Below are positions 52,587 through 60,476 of a stretch of DNA of 64,000 bases, in pieces. Origin of the DNA: an uncultured Flavobacteriales bacterium (lineage in GTDB: Bacteria; Bacteroidota; Bacteroidia; CAIKAF01). Both the position numbers and the translations under genes were made by a program. The first letter of the stretch is position 1, and each line of letters starts with the position of its first letter. The notes under the pieces were generated by a model. It was not told the origin of the DNA. It saw only the letters and a list, made by a program, of their open reading frames with translations, and did not search any database. The stretch covers positions 1 through 64,000 of the forward strand of contig CAILUT010000001.1 in NCBI GenBank assembly GCA_903837495.1. Direction: 5' to 3'.

Positions 52587-53894
52587 TTATTTTCCCAGGG
52601 CCAATTTGTAGGTTTCAATCGCCCGGTTCCGCGCCACCGCATGCTCAACCATAGGCTTAGGATATCCAAATCCTTCAATTTCTGGAACCCAACGCCGGAT
52701 GTACGCTCCTTTAGAATCAAATTTCTCGGCCTGTGTGGTTGGATTAAACACTCGAAAATAGGGGGCCGCATCGCAGCCGGTTCCCGCTGCCCATTGCCAA
52801 TTCCCGTTGTTGCTGGCCAGCTCAAAATCCAACAAGTGCCGAGCAAACCAAGCCTCTCCAATCCTCCAATCCACCAGCAAATGCTTCACCAAAAATCCAG
52901 CTACCACCATGCGTACGCGGTTGTGCATAAATCCGGTGGCGAGCAATTCCCGCAAGCCTGCATCTACAATTGGATATCCCGTTTGCCCTGCGCACCAACG
53001 TTCAATGTCTTCCTCTCGGTTTAGCCACGGAATCGCATCGTAAGCCGGTTTGTAGGCCTGATCCACCACCCGCGGATGGTGCCACATTACATGCATAAAA
53101 AATTCCCTCCAGGCCAATTCCTTTACAAAGGTTTCGCTTTGCTGCACGGCCTGCCGGTACAATTCGCGCACCGAAATGCTGCCAAACCGCAAATGCAATC
53201 CCAGTTTGCTTGTGGCATCTAAGGATGGGGTATTGCGCGTTTCGGCATAGGCTCGAATCAATTGGTTTGGCACCTGGCGTGCAGGATAATCAAACGCTGT
53301 TTCTTCAAAGCCCATGTCGTTCAGGCTGGGCATAAGATGCCCATCAAGGCCTTGTGTCCAGCCCTGACCGAGTCCTTCGGAATTAAAACTGCGGTGTTCT
53401 GATTCCCGTGCGGCTCGTTCCAGCCAAACCCGGCTGTATGGGGTATAGACAGAATAGGGTCCGCCGCTGCCTGATTTAATTTCTTCAGGGCTGCAAAGAA
53501 CGTGGTCTTTAAAGGCATGAAATTGAATTCCGCGTTCTTGCAACAGAGCGGCTACATCCGCATCGCGTTTCCGGGCATAGGGCTCATAATCTTCGTTTGC
53601 AAAGACTTCGGCGGGCCTGTAGGCATCGGCCAATTCTGCCCAAACCTGCAAAGGTTCGCCGTACATTACCCTTAAACGGCCGCCCTGGGCTTCAATTTCA
53701 CGACCAAGGTCTAACAGCCGTTGGTGTATGTACTGCACCCTTCGGTCGGTTTTGTCTTGCAATTTCTGCAGGATTTGAACATCAAAAACGAAAACAGCCA
53801 AGGTGCCTCCTCGGCTTAAAGCTTCAAACAGGCCGCGGTTGTCGTGCAACCGCAGATCTCGGCGAAACCAGAATAGGCGCTGAACATTTTCCAT
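52587..53894 (-). CDS. phrB: Deoxyribodipyrimidine photolyase (cryptochrome/photolyase family)
   Basis: 435 residues from the ATG at 53894 (another at 53909 adds five residues). N-terminal antenna domain (LFWFRRDLRLHDNRGLFEAL), FAD-binding domain with LHLRFGSISVRELY, ELAWREFFMHVMWHHPRV, QTGYPIVDAGLRELLATGFM, MHNRVRMVVAGFL and WQWAAGTGCDAAPYFRVFNP. The last motif and Trp-rich core are those of class I CPD photolyases, which use light to split UV dimers. No associated MerR-type regulator is seen nearby. Confidence 0.93.
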   Translation of the reverse strand: MENVQRLFWFRRDLRLHDNRGLFEALSRGGTLAVFVFDVQILQKLQDKTDRRVQYIHQRLLDLGREIEAQGGRLRVMYGEPLQVWAELADAYRPAEVFANEDYEPYARKRDADVAALLQERGIQFHAFKDHVLCSPEEIKSGSGGPYSVYTPYSRVWLERAARESEHRSFNSEGLGQGWTQGLDGHLMPSLNDMGFEETAFDYPARQVPNQLIRAYAETRNTPSLDATSKLGLHLRFGSISVRELYRQAVQQSETFVKELAWREFFMHVMWHHPRVVDQAYKPAYDAIPWLNREEDIERWCAGQTGYPIVDAGLRELLATGFMHNRVRMVVAGFLVKHLLVDWRIGEAWFARHLLDFELASNNGNWQWAAGTGCDAAPYFRVFNPTTQAEKFDSKGAYIRRWVPEIEGFGYPKPMVEHAVARNRAIETYKLALGK

Positions 53895-54088
53895 AAAGCT
53901 AGAATGCAAAATGGGCCAACTTGTTCATAATAAATCGGTTTTTTTGGGTGGCCGCTGAGCATTCTGGCCTACTTCGAGGCAAGAACACGGGGCAGCCCAT
54001 GCTCGTTCAGGAGGGGTATCCAATTCCGCAGGCACAGAGAGTTGTGCTCGGGGATAGAACTAAAATGCAATTTAAAAGGGGTAAAGGA
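53895..54088. other. Short spacer with a partial GC-rich repeat start
   Basis: At 53938 the sequence TTTTTTTGGGTGGCCGCTGA resembles the beginning of the GC-rich family but does not continue. No gene. Weak case. Confidence 0.3.
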
Positions 54089-54565
54089 TCAATAAAGAAC
54101 CGCTGTTTTGCGGGTTCCGTACTGGATTTTGAGGGCATCTACGTCGCGCAGGGCCTCTTTGATGTCGGTGATAATGCCGGTAGAGACTTCTTCGTCGGCT
54201 TTAATGGAAACAAAGGCCTTTTTTCTGTCGGCTTCGGGCAGGCGGTTCATTTCTTCCAAAACGAAGGGGCCAACGTCTTTAACGTCAGCAATAACGTCGT
54301 TGAGCTGCATGCGGGGAGCGGTGCCGTACAATTGGGCTTTGGTGGGTTGCCCTACGTACACTGAAATGATTTTGTTGCGGTCTTCAGAAGCAATTTTAAC
54401 CGATTGGGTTGCGCCGGGTTTGGTTACCTTCACTTGAAGGGTAACCTCACGCATGCGGGTTGCTACCATAAAAAAGAACAAGAGCATAAAAACGATATCG
54501 GGAAGGGAGGCGGTATTAATACCGGGGGCATCGCCAGAACCACCTTTTTTCCTAAACTTGGACAT
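54089..54565 (-). CDS. exbD: ExbD/TolR-type biopolymer transporter (second)
   Basis: 158 residues. One N-terminal membrane segment with the conserved Asp (SLPDIVFMLLFFFMVATRM, about 20-40), then a periplasmic domain. ExbD uses the proton gradient with ExbB to drive TonB or related outer-membrane processes. The C-terminal DIKEALRDVDALKIQYGT is typical. Last of a four-gene minus-strand run, 2 bp after the first exbD. Confidence 0.92.
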   Translation of the reverse strand: MSKFRKKGGSGDAPGINTASLPDIVFMLLFFFMVATRMREVTLQVKVTKPGATQSVKIASEDRNKIISVYVGQPTKAQLYGTAPRMQLNDVIADVKDVGPFVLEEMNRLPEADRKKAFVSIKADEEVSTGIITDIKEALRDVDALKIQYGTRKTAVLY

Positions 54566-54567
54566 GC

Positions 54568-55200
54568 TTATTTCGATTTAATAGGTTCAGCCTCAGATAT
54601 TGCCATGGGAATGGCTTTTTGAATGGCATGCATTTGGGTGTTGGCCTCCTCTTGAATATCGTCTGTTTGTCCTTTGGCGGCTAATTCTGAAAGCTCATCG
54701 TAGGACTTTCCATATTTTGCTTTAGCCAACTCGTTGCGCAGCTCATTAAACGCTTGGGTTAAAACATCCTGAACTTCGATGTAGGTTTTGTAGGTAGTCA
54801 ATCGGTCATTTTGAAGGGCAACAATCCCTTTGGACTTTTGAAATACAAAAGTAAAACCATCTTCACCATACTCTTCTGGGGCATCTTTTTCTGGCCAATC
54901 TGAGCGGTTGGTTCGGTTTGGAATAAAATTTTTAACTCGTTCTTTTAAGGTTTTAACATCGCCGTATTCGTTGTTGACGAGCAACTCATTGTTGCGGTTA
55001 ACATAAACCAGCAAAACATTTCGCTCTTTGACTGGGGGCGGTGGTATTTTTTCCTCGACCTTTCGTGGCAGCTCTCTTGGCAATCCATACTCTTGGTCCA
55101 TGGTAGTGGTTACCAAGAAAAAAATTAGGAGCAGAAAGGCGATATCGGCCATAGAACCGGAGTTGATTTCCGGCAAGGGTTTTCTGCTGCGTCGTCCCAT
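54568..55200 (-). CDS. exbD: ExbD/TolR-type biopolymer transporter (first)
   Basis: 210 residues with the motif GSMADIAFLLLIFFLVTTTM (conserved Asp in the membrane segment). The longer periplasmic part (about 45-210) includes LVYVNRNNELLVNNEYGD and a C-terminal tail. Two ExbD paralogues in one cluster are usual in Bacteroidota and may form a mixed complex with the ExbB-like protein. It starts 6 bp after the membrane protein gene. Confidence 0.92.
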   Translation of the reverse strand: MGRRSRKPLPEINSGSMADIAFLLLIFFLVTTTMDQEYGLPRELPRKVEEKIPPPPVKERNVLLVYVNRNNELLVNNEYGDVKTLKERVKNFIPNRTNRSDWPEKDAPEEYGEDGFTFVFQKSKGIVALQNDRLTTYKTYIEVQDVLTQAFNELRNELAKAKYGKSYDELSELAAKGQTDDIQEEANTQMHAIQKAIPMAISEAEPIKSK

Positions 55201-55206
55201 TGTTGT

Positions 55207-55722
55207 TTATTTAAACATTTTGGACACCTCGGTGTACACCACGGCAGCAATGGCCAATCCAATTACAATCATCATGGTAAGAAGGGCTGCATCGGTAAAA
55301 TAAAACGCGGCATCGGGAACACTGCGAATAAACTCGACTGTCTCGATTGACTTGTTGGTCAAATCGTACGATTCGCGACCTGTGGCGAAGATGCGGCAGA
55401 AGGCAAAAATCGCCAAAATACCCCCTGTAAAAATAGCCGGTTTAATCAGACGTCGGATGTCTTGAATAGCCGTTTTAACAAGGAAAATCAAAATTAAAGC
55501 TCCCGCTAGAACAACCGAAACAATGGTCAAGGTCATTAAAAAATCTACAGCTCCGTTGAATCGGCCAACGGCATCGGAAGCCGATGAGCCGGCATTAAGG
55601 GCGGCCATCGAAATGTCTTCGTTGCTAACGCCCGTGGCCATAACCGCGATGTAAGCAATAACGCCAAGCAATCCGATGCCATAACTAAGGCCTGGGCCTA
55701 AATATTTAAGGTAAGGCTTCAT
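55207..55722 (-). CDS. Four-helix membrane protein of the ExbB-ExbD cluster
   Basis: 171 residues with about four membrane segments (YGIGLLGVIAYIAVMATG, FLMTLTIVSVVLAGALILIF, FTGGILAIFAFCRIF, MMIVIGLAIAAVVY). It sits between exbB and exbD in the usual Bacteroidota order, so it is probably an accessory subunit of the same proton-driven complex. No separate name known to me. Confidence 0.8.
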   Translation of the reverse strand: MKPYLKYLGPGLSYGIGLLGVIAYIAVMATGVSNEDISMAALNAGSSASDAVGRFNGAVDFLMTLTIVSVVLAGALILIFLVKTAIQDIRRLIKPAIFTGGILAIFAFCRIFATGRESYDLTNKSIETVEFIRSVPDAAFYFTDAALLTMMIVIGLAIAAVVYTEVSKMFK

Positions 55723-55732
55723 GCTTGATTAA

Positions 55733-56575
55733 TTATGATTTGGAATTTCCACTTTTAGCCACTCCTGTTTTCACCAACATATCAACGAAGTTGATAGAGG
55801 CCTCTTCCATTTCGTTTACCAAGCCTTCAATTTTCGACATAATGTAATTGTAGAAAATTTGAAGAATCATGGCCACGATAAGACCGCCAACGGTGGTCAA
55901 AAGAGCTACTTTAATACCTCCCGCTACAACCGTAGGCGAAATGTCGCCGGCTGCTTCAATTTTATCGAAGGCGAAAATCATACCAACTACAGTACCTAAG
56001 AAACCAAGCATAGGTGCCAAGGCAATGAAAAGAGACAACCAAGGGAGAGCCTTTTCCATTTTACCCATTTCAACTCCACCGTAAGAAACAACGGCTTTTT
56101 CAACCACATCAATGCCTTCATCGGCACGATTTAATCCTTCAGCAAATATACCAGCGACAGGGCCTGGGGTATTTTGACAAACGGTTAAGGCCGCTTTGGC
56201 TCCGCCGCTTTTTAGGGCTGACTCCAAATCATTCAATAACTTTTTGGTATTGATGGTCGCCATGTTCAGATAAATAATCCGCTCAATGGCAACGGCCAAA
56301 CCAATGATGAAACAAATTAAGATGGGCGACATCCAAATGTAATCCCCCTCGATGAATTTGTCTTTTAAAATTTCACGGAATCCCTGCTCTGATTCAGAAA
56401 CGGTGGTTCCGGCTTCTGCTGAGGCCGAATCGGCTGGAGCTTCTGATGGATTCTCGGCGGCCACTTCAGTTGCAGCGGGAGCTGCAGAAGAATCTACACC
56501 TTCAGCCAGCATTACAGCTGGGCTCAAAAGCAGGGAAAAAAGCAGTAAAAAAGCGGTTAACTTCTTCATAGTCAT
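55733..56575 (-). CDS. exbB: MotA/TolQ/ExbB proton channel family protein
   Basis: 280 residues; Met3 (56569) is an alternative start. A signal-like first segment (LTAFLLLFSLLLSPAVMLA) and an Ala/Ser/Glu-rich stretch precede the ExbB core: WMSPILICFIIGLAVAIERI, then LGFLGTVVGMIFAFDKIEAA and ALLTTVGGLIVAMILQIFYN. It forms the stator with ExbD in the inner membrane. First gene of the cluster; a TAATTTTG box is seen 48 bases upstream of the ATG. Confidence 0.93.
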   Translation of the reverse strand: MTMKKLTAFLLLFSLLLSPAVMLAEGVDSSAAPAATEVAAENPSEAPADSASAEAGTTVSESEQGFREILKDKFIEGDYIWMSPILICFIIGLAVAIERIIYLNMATINTKKLLNDLESALKSGGAKAALTVCQNTPGPVAGIFAEGLNRADEGIDVVEKAVVSYGGVEMGKMEKALPWLSLFIALAPMLGFLGTVVGMIFAFDKIEAAGDISPTVVAGGIKVALLTTVGGLIVAMILQIFYNYIMSKIEGLVNEMEEASINFVDMLVKTGVAKSGNSKS

Positions 56576-56623
56576 TTAGGTTAGCGATGTATCGCGATGC
56601 GTAACGATGGTTTAATTGCTCAG

Positions 56624-56631
56624 CAAAATTA
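56624..56631 (-). promoter_or_regulatory. Possible -7 box of the exbB cluster
   Basis: TAATTTTG on the minus strand, 48 bases before the exbB ATG at 56575. Confidence 0.4.
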
Positions 56632-56755
56632 GAAGAATTTTAGAATCTCAGGCCAAAGTGTTCGGGTTTATTCTATTTCAACAAAAATTTAATGGAGATT
56701 TGGAGGCCAATACCCACCCCTTAAGCCATCATGAATAGACCCAAACAAAAAGGGC

Positions 56756-56950
56756 AGCCACGAATGCACGAATGTTTTTGGGTTGGGGGCTAAATTGCTC
56801 AGGCCCCATAATCAATGATCAATGAAATACGTTATAAGGGTAGCCACGAATGCACGAATGTTTTGGGTTCGGGGCTAAAGTGTCTGGGCCCCATAATCTA
56901 TGATCAATGAAAATACGTTTTAAGGGTAGCCACGAATGCACGAATGTTTT
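56756..56950 (+). repeat. 86-bp tandem repeat array
   Basis: The core AGCCACGAATGCACGAATG begins at 56756, 56842 and 56928, i.e. exactly 86 bp apart, giving two full units and a partial third. Between cores, GGGGCTAAA, GGCCCCATAATC and GATCAATGAAA are shared. The same core is found singly elsewhere in the window, so this is a local tandem expansion of the dispersed family. Confidence 0.9.
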
Positions 56951-57038
56951 TGGTTAAATTATTTGCGCCGGTGTAGTTACGAGAGTTATAATTCGTGCAT
57001 TCATAGCTAAACTGTCCGGATTATCCATCGAGCCGCCC

Positions 57039-57082
57039 AGCCCTGAAGGGGCGAAATACCCTAGCACAGGGTGCAGCCCTGT
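57039..57082 (+). repeat. Intergenic hairpin motif (CCCTGAAGGGG / CACAGGG)
   Basis: AGCCCTGAAGGGGCGAAATA followed by CCCTAG and the stem CACAGGG/CCCTGTG (57064-57082). A related string (GCGCAATACCACAGCGAGGGGTGCAG in pieces) lies at about 16368. From memory, similar motifs with paired stems occur between genes in many Bacteroidota genomes. Confidence 0.5.
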
Positions 57083-57083
57083 G

Positions 57084-57176
57084 TATTCGTTCGTTCGCGC
57101 ATGCGTTCGTTCACGCGTTCGTTCGTTCACGCGTTCGTTTGTTCGCGCATTCGTCCGTTCGCGCGTTCATTTGTTC
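57084..57176 (+). repeat. Low-complexity GTTC/GCGC-type array
   Basis: Imperfect runs of TTCGTTCG, TTCACGCG and TTCGCGCG, about 90 bp. No function seen; the pattern ends at the inverted copy of the dispersed element. The rest of 56576-57283 holds only repeats. Confidence 0.75.
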
Positions 57177-57245
57177 ATCCATGCATTCGTGGCTAATTTT
57201 CCGCACCCAGGTTGGTAATGGCTTAATTTCCACGACCAGGTTGCT
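57177..57245 (-). repeat. Inverted copy of the AGCCACGAATGCACGAATG element
   Basis: Reverse complement gives GGAAATTAAGCCATTACCAA, CCTGGGTGCGG, AAAATTAGCCACGAATGCATG (in parts), matching the two-part structure at 16197-16285. It faces the tandem array at 56756, so the ends of the cluster are in opposite orientation. Confidence 0.75.
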
Positions 57246-57270
57246 AGCCCCGCATGCGCCCCAAAATTTT

Positions 57271-57278
57271 TACCTTTG
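57271..57278 (+). promoter_or_regulatory. -7 box of tyrS, near-leaderless spacing
   Basis: TACCTTTG, five bases (AACCC), then the ATG at 57284. Confidence 0.6.
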
Positions 57279-57283
57279 AACCC

Positions 57284-58555
57284 ATGAATAATTTCTTGAA
57301 CGAGCTGAAATGGAGAGGGATGCTGGCCGATTCTATGCCTGGCACCGAAGAATGGCTAAGCAAAGGACCAACGGCGGGCTATGTGGGATTTGACCCCACG
57401 GCCGACTCCCTGCATGTGGGCCACTTGGTGCAAATTATGCTCTTGGTTCACCTGCAACGCGCCGGACACACTCCCATTGCTTTAATTGGCGGAGCCACAG
57501 GCATGGTGGGCGACCCCTCCGGAAAATCCCAAGAACGAAATCTGCTCTCGGCCAATGACATTGCCCACAACACCGCCGCCATTCGAAAGCAAATGGAGTC
57601 TTTCCTAGACTTTTCATCCGCCAAATTGCTGAACAACCTGGATTGGTTCGGAAGCATGGGCTTCATTGATTTTATCCGCGACGTAGGCAAACACATTCCC
57701 GTTACTTATATGATGGCGAAAGAATCGGTTAAAAAACGCCTGGAAACCGGCATGTCTTTTACCGAATTCACCTACCAGTTGCTGCAAGGCTACGATTACT
57801 ACCATTTGTACACCCAGCACCAATGCCGGCTTCAAATGGGAGGCACCGACCAGTGGGGAAACATGACCACCGGCACCGAGTTGATTCGCCGAAAGGCCCA
57901 AGGTGAAGCCTATGCCTTTACTACCCCGCTCATTACCAAAGCCGATGGCAGCAAATTCGGCAAAACCGAATCGGGAAATATATGGCTCAGCCCCGAAAAA
58001 ACATCGGTGTACGATTTCTATCAATTCTGGCTGCGCAGCTCCGACTCGGACGCGGCCAAGTACATCCGCATTTTTACCCTGAAATCCAAAGAAGAAATTG
58101 AAGCCTTGGAAGCCCAGCATGCGTTGGCTCCGCATGAATTAAAACTGCAGCGCGCCTTGGCCGAAGACATTACAGTACGGGTGCACGGTGCCGCCGGATT
58201 GAAAATGGCCGAAAAAACCAGCGATATGCTTTTCGGAAAGGCCACCACCGAAGAACTAAAAGCCCTTTCTGAATCGGAAATCCTTCAAATTTTCAGTGGA
58301 GTCCCCATGTTTTATGTTGCCCCCGCCGAATTCCAGTCCTGCACCGAACTGGCCGAACTGCTGTCGGTGAAAGCGGCCGTTTTTGCTTCAAAAAGCGAAG
58401 CCAGACGCATGCTGCAAGCCGGCGGCGTCTCCATCAACCAATCTAAAGTGGGATTAAACGACCTTCCCACGAACAACAGCCTGATTCAAGGAAAATACCT
58501 GCTGGTTCAAAAAGGAAAGAAAAACCACCATTTGCTCATTGTTCAAAATTCTTAA
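57284..58555 (+). CDS. tyrS: Tyrosyl-tRNA synthetase
   Basis: 423 residues from the ATG at 57284. It charges tRNA-Tyr. Class I features: HIGH-type HVGH (residues 44-47) in DPTADSLHVGHLVQ, QLLQGYDYYHLY, GGTDQWGNMTTG and the KMSKS-type loop KFGKTESG. The C terminus has the S4-like RNA-binding part (SEARRMLQAGGVSINQSKVG). The frame is open from 57254 but the -7 box lies in between. It is followed 4 bp later by the M49-like gene. Confidence 0.96.
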   Translation: MNNFLNELKWRGMLADSMPGTEEWLSKGPTAGYVGFDPTADSLHVGHLVQIMLLVHLQRAGHTPIALIGGATGMVGDPSGKSQERNLLSANDIAHNTAAIRKQMESFLDFSSAKLLNNLDWFGSMGFIDFIRDVGKHIPVTYMMAKESVKKRLETGMSFTEFTYQLLQGYDYYHLYTQHQCRLQMGGTDQWGNMTTGTELIRRKAQGEAYAFTTPLITKADGSKFGKTESGNIWLSPEKTSVYDFYQFWLRSSDSDAAKYIRIFTLKSKEEIEALEAQHALAPHELKLQRALAEDITVRVHGAAGLKMAEKTSDMLFGKATTEELKALSESEILQIFSGVPMFYVAPAEFQSCTELAELLSVKAAVFASKSEARRMLQAGGVSINQSKVGLNDLPTNNSLIQGKYLLVQKGKKNHHLLIVQNS

Positions 58556-58559
58556 TGCC

Positions 58560-60200
58560 ATGAAATTGCATTCCCTCACTGCCTTGGCCTTTGGCCTGTT
58601 TTTGTTCGCTTGCAAAGGCCCCGAAACCGAAGCTCCGATTGTTCTTCAAGCAAGCCCCGTAGAGGAAAAACAGGCCGAAGAACGCCTGAAAACCTATGCT
58701 GAAATTACCCTAAGCAGCGATTTAGAAGCAGGACTTGCCAAAGAATACAAGGACATGCTCCCTTTGCTGAAAGAAGCCGCCAAATTGATGGACGACCTGT
58801 TTTGGATTCAAGCCTATGGGGAAAAGGAGCCCTTTCTGGCTCAGCTAACCAACCCCGCTGTACGCCGCTTTGCCGAAATCAACTATGGCCCTTGGGACCG
58901 ATTGAACGACAACGCTCCTTTTATTGGCATGGCCGGAGAAAAACCCGCCGGAGCAAATTTGTATCCGCCCAATATGTCAAAGGCCGAATTTGACTCATTA
59001 CCCGACCCCAAGAAAACCGATTTGTACACCTTAATTCGCCGAAATTCCGAAGGCCGCTTGCAGGCAGTTCCGTACAGCCTGGCCTTTGAGGCCCAACTGA
59101 AAAAAGCCGCCGATTTGCTGAACCGGGCCGCCGGCATGTGCCCCGACCCTTCGTTGGCCGATTATTTAAAGAAACGGGCGGCAGCCTTTTTAAGCAACAA
59201 CTACTACGAAAGCGATTTGGCCTGGATGCGCATGAAATCGAATCCGGTTGATTTGGTAATTGGCCCCATTGAAACCTACGAAGACAAACTGTATGGCTAC
59301 AAAGCCGGCTTTGAGGCCTATGTGTTGATCAAAGACATGGAATGGAGCCGCAAATTGGAACGCTTTACCAAACTGCTGCCCGGCTTGCAGGCGGGGTTGC
59401 CGGTTCCGGCCGAATTTAAGCCGGCCATCAGCGGCGAAGCCTCCGAAATCAATGCCTACGACGTGGTGTACTATGCGGGCGAATGCAACAGCGGCTCAAA
59501 AACCATTGCCATTAACCTGCCCAACGACGAGCGCATTCAGCAGGAAATGGGTACCCGTCGCCTGCAATTGAAAAACGTAATTCGAGCCAAGTTCGACAAA
59601 ATCATGATGCCCATTGCCCAGGAGCTGATCGATTCAGCGCAGTGGAAGCACATTACCTTCGATGCGTTTTTTAGCACCATTATGTTTCACGAGGTGGCCC
59701 ATGGATTGGGAGTAAAAGAAGTGGTGGGCAAACCCGGTTTGTTGGTGCGCAATGCCTTGAAAGAGCATGCCTCGGCGTTGGAAGAAGGCAAGGCCGACAT
59801 TTTGGGCTTGTACATGATTCATCAGCTGCACAACATGGGCGAAATCGAAGGCAATGTGCAGGACTTCTACGTAACCTTTATGGCGGGAATTTTCCGCTCG
59901 GTGCGCTTCGGTGCGGCCAGTGCGCATGGGCAGGCCAACATGATGCGCTTCAACTATTTCTTGCAGCAGGGCGCGTTTCAGCGCAGCAGTACGGGCAAAT
60001 ACACCATCAACATGGCTAAAATGGAGGCGGCCATGAAGGGCTTGTCGGCCCTGATTTTGACCTTGCAGGGACAGGGCGATTACGAGGGAGTTCAGCGGGC
60101 CTTTGCCGAGCAGGGGGGAATTGGCAGCGAACTGCAATCGGACTTGGACCGCCTGTCAAAACTGGGGGTTCCGGTCGATTTGGTGTTCAAGCAAGATTAA
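58560..60200 (+). CDS. M49-like (dipeptidyl-peptidase III-related) lipoprotein peptidase
   Basis: 546 residues with a lipobox (FGLFLFACKG, Cys at about 18), so it is anchored on the periplasmic side. The zinc site is HEVAH (377-381), in FHEVAHGLGV, with EEGKADILGL (about 407) supplying the third ligand, as in the M49 motif pair (HExxxH/EExxAD); here the first motif is of the five-residue HExxH type, seen in bacterial relatives. Conserved blocks include ANLYPPNMSKAEFD and YNRWG-free WNDNAPFIG-type YGPWDRLNDNAPFIG. It probably trims peptides. It starts 4 bp after tyrS. Confidence 0.8.
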   Translation: MKLHSLTALAFGLFLFACKGPETEAPIVLQASPVEEKQAEERLKTYAEITLSSDLEAGLAKEYKDMLPLLKEAAKLMDDLFWIQAYGEKEPFLAQLTNPAVRRFAEINYGPWDRLNDNAPFIGMAGEKPAGANLYPPNMSKAEFDSLPDPKKTDLYTLIRRNSEGRLQAVPYSLAFEAQLKKAADLLNRAAGMCPDPSLADYLKKRAAAFLSNNYYESDLAWMRMKSNPVDLVIGPIETYEDKLYGYKAGFEAYVLIKDMEWSRKLERFTKLLPGLQAGLPVPAEFKPAISGEASEINAYDVVYYAGECNSGSKTIAINLPNDERIQQEMGTRRLQLKNVIRAKFDKIMMPIAQELIDSAQWKHITFDAFFSTIMFHEVAHGLGVKEVVGKPGLLVRNALKEHASALEEGKADILGLYMIHQLHNMGEIEGNVQDFYVTFMAGIFRSVRFGAASAHGQANMMRFNYFLQQGAFQRSSTGKYTINMAKMEAAMKGLSALILTLQGQGDYEGVQRAFAEQGGIGSELQSDLDRLSKLGVPVDLVFKQD

Positions 60201-60202
60201 CG

Positions 60203-60300
60203 GTTTTTTTGTGGGGCGGCAGCCGGGCTTTCCGCACTACTCCGCAGGCGCAAGGCGGGCAGGCGCAAGGCCTAGGGGCAGGCCTTGCGCCTGCCCTAAC
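60203..60300 (+). repeat. GC-rich repeat start joined to a GCAGGCGCAAGG inverted repeat
   Basis: T run, GGGGCGGCAGCCGGGCTTTC (family start), then GGGCAGGCGCAAGGCCT, AGGGGC, AGGCCTTGCGCCTGCCC, a perfect 17-bp inverted pair, then TAACT. It marks the left edge of an AT-rich islet; the same motif bounds the right edge at 61088. Confidence 0.8.
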
Positions 60301-60304
60301 TGGG

Positions 60305-60472
60305 TTAAAGTAAGGCTTTCTTTGTTTCTCGCGATTTCTTATGGTCGCCAAGAGATTTTGAGTTCGTTTTTTTCTTTTTGAAATATGCGCTCAACGCTTT
60401 TTCTTCTTCCGCTGTTAATGAACCTAAACCACCTATAAAGTCCAAGTCTGATTCTGTTTTCTTTATCCTCAT
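60305..60472 (-). CDS. Small charged protein downstream of the acetyltransferase
   Basis: 55 residues. The ATG at 60472 lies four bases after the acetyltransferase stop (TAA at 60477-60479). The sequence starts MRIKKTESDLDFIGGLGSLT and continues AEEEKALSAYFKKKKTN, an acidic helix then a lysine-rich tail. I recall similar short ORFs in Bacteroidota beside this acetyltransferase type but cannot name a function; a regulator or antitoxin role is a guess. Its AT-rich composition differs from the surrounding genes. Confidence 0.65.
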   Translation of the reverse strand: MRIKKTESDLDFIGGLGSLTAEEEKALSAYFKKKKTNSKSLGDHKKSRETKKALL

Positions 60473-60476
60473 ACTA

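Noticed and set aside
56756-56950. CRISPR array
   Set aside because: Repeats are 86 bp units with internally similar spacers, no distinct spacers and no cas genes.
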